Assembly: GCA_003249645.1 (NCBI GenBank)
Contig: QKIH01000180.1
Span: 1-47,393 of the forward strand
Length of the DNA stretch: 47,393 nt
Direction of reading: 5' to 3'
From: Desulfobulbaceae bacterium
GTDB taxonomy: Bacteria > Desulfobacterota > Desulfobulbia > Desulfobulbales > Desulfocapsaceae
Shown: positions 45,187 to 47,393 of the stretch, one piece after another
Layout: each line of letters opens with the position of its first letter
How positions within the stretch are numbered: the first letter of the stretch is position 1
Translations under genes and position numbers: made by a program
Notes under the pieces: model-generated
The model's database searches: none
The model's input: only the letters and a program-made list of their open reading frames with translations
What the model was told of the DNA's origin: nothing

Positions 45187-47064
45187 TCATTTTGTAATTT
45201 GGTCGAATGTTTGGTGTCTAACCATAGTTGCATAGTATCCGTTGTTGTTGATCAGTTGTTCATGAGTACCATCTTCCACTAAATAACCTCCGTCCAAAAC
45301 CAATATCCGATCAGCCTCTCTAACAGTTGAAAATCTATGTGAAACAAATAGCACTGTTCTATTTTCAAAATTGTTACGGATGGCTCGAAACATTGCTATT
45401 TCAGCATTTATATCAAGATTTGAAGTCGGTTCATCAAATAAAAGTATAGCGTCTTTACGAGCCATCGCTCTAGCAACAGAGAGCAATTGCCATTGACCTT
45501 GTGATAAAGTAGTTTCACCAAATAATTTTCCTAAGTGAGTATTTAGTTTATCCGGAAGCCTGTTCACCCAATCCATGATTCCTACCTGTGCAGCTAATTC
45601 CTGTACTTTTTCAGGTTGATCCTTCAAGTTTTCCCAATCACCAAATGCGATATTGTCATAAACACTTGCTTCAAATTGAATTGGTCTTTGAGAAACCAAA
45701 GCGATATGGTCATGCAACCATCGTAAAGAAAGGTCATTAACACATAATTTATCAAGATAGATTTCCCCTTCATCTGGAAGATAAAATCTAGCAAGTAATT
45801 TAATTAAAGTACTCTTCCCTGCACCGTTGCTACCAACAATTGCAACTTTTTGCCCTGCCTCTATAGAAAAAGAAAGACCTCTAATGACTTCTTTGGTTGT
45901 ACCAGGATAACAAAAGAAAACATTATTAAACCGGATTGCACCGGAAAAAGATTTCGGCGAACATCCATTTTTTGAGTCTGAGATTAGCGGTCTCTCTGCT
46001 AAAAAATCTAGAATCGGAACGATCGATAACGCTGAGTCAGTACCAGATGAAACAGCGTTAGATATATTATTGAAACTGCGTATGGTCCTGAAAGCAGCTA
46101 ACATAAACATAGCCATTGATCCAGCTTCAATTTCGCCTATATAGAAGAGATAGGATAGCCAGAAAATTACAAGAGTGAAAACAATTAAATAAACAAAAAC
46201 AGAAATGCTTAAGCGAAAAAATATTTTTCTCAGTAATCTTTTCTTTTCGTTGATAACAGACCTGGTCGTTCCTTCAAAGCGCCTTATCATCTCATCGGCA
46301 AGATTAAATATTTTAATCGAACAAACATTTTCAGATCCTGTCAGTCTTGAAGTAAAATAACGACTTAAACGATTTCGTTGAGTTGTCCGGATGGAGAGAT
46401 TGTATTTTTCTACAGCATTCTTTCCTCGAATCATCAACATCGGAATGCCTGCTAGGATTAGTAAGAACGCTAATAATGGTTGCAAATACACCATTAGACC
46501 GAACAATGTCGCTATTTGGATAAATCCGACAAGCACAATCATCGCATTCTGAATCGGCCCAAAACAATTAGCACCACCGCCAATAGAAACACGAAACAGC
46601 TTATTGAGTGAATCATGCTTTTCAAAAAAAGAAAGATCCATACTAGCGGTATGCATATATAATTTTTTCTGGAGCGAAATTCCCGTCTCATCAATCAGCC
46701 TAATTCGACAGTAATTGCTTGTTTCCGTTAACACAAACTCCATTGCAAATAAGAAAATTACAGTCCCTAACCAAAAACAATGAGACTTAAAATCAATCGT
46801 TATTTGTAAGCCTGACTGATATTTTCCTACAAGCATTCCGATGGCCCCAGTTGAAGCTGCAGGAATTACTGCCTGCAACGAAAAGCATAATATTATTATA
46901 CAAAACAACTTTTTTGAGGACTCCCAAGCTAGCTTTGAAGACCAGATGGCTGATTTTTTTAAATCGGAGAAAATGTTATTGTGAGGTAACTCACTAATCT
47001 TATCCATACTAAAACTATTATTATACCAACTAGATTTTCGAATTAATTGCAGAAAATTAATCAT
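45187..47064 (-). CDS. ABC exporter with fused membrane and ATPase domains (MsbA-like)
   Basis: The 625-aa product is a half-transporter: about six membrane segments within residues 50-335, then an ATPase domain with Walker A GSNGAGKST (411-419), Q-loop SQRPIQ, signature TLSQGQW, Walker B ILLFDEPTSNLD and H-loop SHRFST. It probably works as a homodimer. MsbA-type exporters flip lipids, lipid-linked sugars or peptides. Its operon of glycosyltransferases and sulfotransferases suggests a lipid-linked glycan. The residues before TM1 (1-50) are longer than in MsbA. The start is uncertain: ATG 47064 or ATG 47007, both with weak ribosome sites. First gene of the operon. Confidence 0.9.
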   Translation of the reverse strand: MINFLQLIRKSSWYNNSFSMDKISELPHNNIFSDLKKSAIWSSKLAWESSKKLFCIIILCFSLQAVIPAASTGAIGMLVGKYQSGLQITIDFKSHCFWLGTVIFLFAMEFVLTETSNYCRIRLIDETGISLQKKLYMHTASMDLSFFEKHDSLNKLFRVSIGGGANCFGPIQNAMIVLVGFIQIATLFGLMVYLQPLLAFLLILAGIPMLMIRGKNAVEKYNLSIRTTQRNRLSRYFTSRLTGSENVCSIKIFNLADEMIRRFEGTTRSVINEKKRLLRKIFFRLSISVFVYLIVFTLVIFWLSYLFYIGEIEAGSMAMFMLAAFRTIRSFNNISNAVSSGTDSALSIVPILDFLAERPLISDSKNGCSPKSFSGAIRFNNVFFCYPGTTKEVIRGLSFSIEAGQKVAIVGSNGAGKSTLIKLLARFYLPDEGEIYLDKLCVNDLSLRWLHDHIALVSQRPIQFEASVYDNIAFGDWENLKDQPEKVQELAAQVGIMDWVNRLPDKLNTHLGKLFGETTLSQGQWQLLSVARAMARKDAILLFDEPTSNLDINAEIAMFRAIRNNFENRTVLFVSHRFSTVREADRILVLDGGYLVEDGTHEQLINNNGYYATMVRHQTFDQITK

Positions 47065-47285
47065 CTTTTTTTGATTAGAAGAGTATTCAGGACAATATCT
47101 TTATAACGGAATATGTTAATTGCAAATGAACAAATGTCTTACGTCGAATTAATTATCATCATGAGCAGTCGAACAAATATCTTATTACTTTCCTAAACTC
47201 TGAATAAGTGTCATTTTTAATTTCTTTGTGTAAATCATTTTGACTAAATATTATCTGGTTACCACTAAAACTCAGTTTTTAAATT
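47065..47285. promoter_or_regulatory. AT-rich upstream region of the glycan operon
   Basis: No gene was found in these 221 very AT-rich bases. It must contain the promoter for the minus-strand operon, but I cannot select one with confidence. It ends at the left border of the IS1595-like element. The last eight bases TTTAAATT could be part of its target duplication. Confidence 0.3.
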
Positions 47286-47314
47286 GGGTGCTCACTATAT
47301 GACACCCAAGCCAT

Positions 47315-47354
47315 GGCATAATCCTCCTAAAAACCAAAGGAGAAAGATTATGCC
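47315..47354 (+). promoter_or_regulatory. Hairpin occluding the transposase ribosome site and start codon
   Basis: GGCATAATCCTCCT (47315-47328) pairs with AGGAG (47338-47342) and GATTATGCC (47346-47354), leaving a 3-nt AAA bulge and a 9-nt loop. The Shine-Dalgarno sequence and the ATG at 47350 are both in the stem, which would lower translation of transcripts entering from outside. Confidence 0.65.
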
Positions 47355-47393
47355 TAAAAACAAAATTCAATTTCAAAAGGGTCTAAGCTTGCC
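47350..47393 (+). CDS. IS1595-family transposase, N-terminal start only
   Basis: Only 14 codons are visible, reading MPKNKIQFQKGLSL. This resembles the N-terminus of IS1595-family transposases, in which a QFQxGLSL block precedes the LPEFL..YGTEEQC zinc region. AGGAG is 7 nt before the ATG. The catalytic DDE-like domain lies outside the window, so intactness cannot be assessed. Confidence 0.7.
   Translation, partial: MPKNKIQFQKGLSL

Larger units (their letters stand above)
47286..47393 (+). mobile_element. Left end of an IS1595-like insertion sequence (cut by window edge)
   Basis: The terminal sequence GGGTGCTCACTATATGACAC begins at 47286 and is followed by a transposase gene at 47350 whose start matches the IS1595 family. 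The element runs off the window, so its right end and target duplication cannot be seen. It is inserted upstream of the sulfotransferase/glycosyltransferase operon. Confidence 0.7.

Noticed and set aside
1..47393. tRNA, rRNA and CRISPR arrays.
   Set aside because: I looked for cloverleaf-like GGTTCGAATC arms, rRNA signatures and regularly spaced repeats and saw none.

Overview
The window reads as chromosomal DNA of an anaerobic, probably sulfate-reducing bacterium of the former Deltaproteobacteria (Desulfobulbales-like). This is inferred from gene content: a [NiFe]-hydrogenase maturation operon, an oxygen-sensitive cysteine desulfidase, a stand-alone CbiK-type chelatase, a ThiC relative that looks like the anaerobic 5-hydroxybenzimidazole synthase BzaF, and many PAS-type hybrid kinases. 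No 16S rRNA or other taxonomic marker is present, and no rRNA, tRNA or CRISPR array was seen.

Layout. (1) 1-4.47 kb: hydrogenase maturation operon hypF(end)-hypC-hypD-hypE-maturation protease-hypA-hypB, closed by a hairpin. (2) 4.7-6.66 kb: a single, divergent transketolase-family gene with a long leader and a strong bidirectional terminator. (3) 6.66-10.05 kb, minus strand: hybrid sensor kinase, periplasmic solute-binding-like protein and YkgJ-type cysteine-cluster protein, probably one operon. (4) 10.2-15.7 kb: hemC; a divergent endonuclease/exonuclease/phosphatase-family gene; a minus-strand pgeF - response regulator - sensor kinase operon; cbiK. (5) 15.75-18.24 kb: a DauR/YheO-type regulator, RidA and an L-cysteine desulfidase-family enzyme behind a promoter that overlaps a perfect 12-bp dyad. 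(6) 18.25-23.86 kb, minus strand: NAD-malic enzyme and full-length purL. (7) 24.2-32 kb: small or poorly known genes (an HTH protein with a lysine tail, a lipoprotein, a soluble MotA-like domain), nudC, a tautomerase plus HxlR regulator with tandem operators, recQ, an outer-membrane protein, a UPF0149 protein and a ComEA-like HhH protein. (8) 32-38.7 kb: a FadL-family porin, a decayed lipoprotein gene, an AspT/YidE-type transporter, mutT and a second hybrid kinase. (9) 38.7-40.3 kb: bzaF-like gene under a cobalamin riboswitch with an intrinsic-terminator expression platform. (10) 40.7-47.1 kb: a visibly AT-rich, tightly packed minus-strand operon of an ABC exporter, two sulfotransferases and two glycosyltransferases, probably for a sulfated surface glycan. 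(11) 47.29 kb to the end: the left end of an IS1595-like element whose transposase start lies in a hairpin.

Most of the window is housekeeping. The observations I consider most worth following are the B12-riboswitch-controlled BzaF, the regulator/RidA/desulfidase operon with its overlapping operator, the tandem HxlR-type operators, the soluble MotA-like domain, the lipoprotein pseudogene, and the IS-flanked sulfotransferase/glycosyltransferase island.
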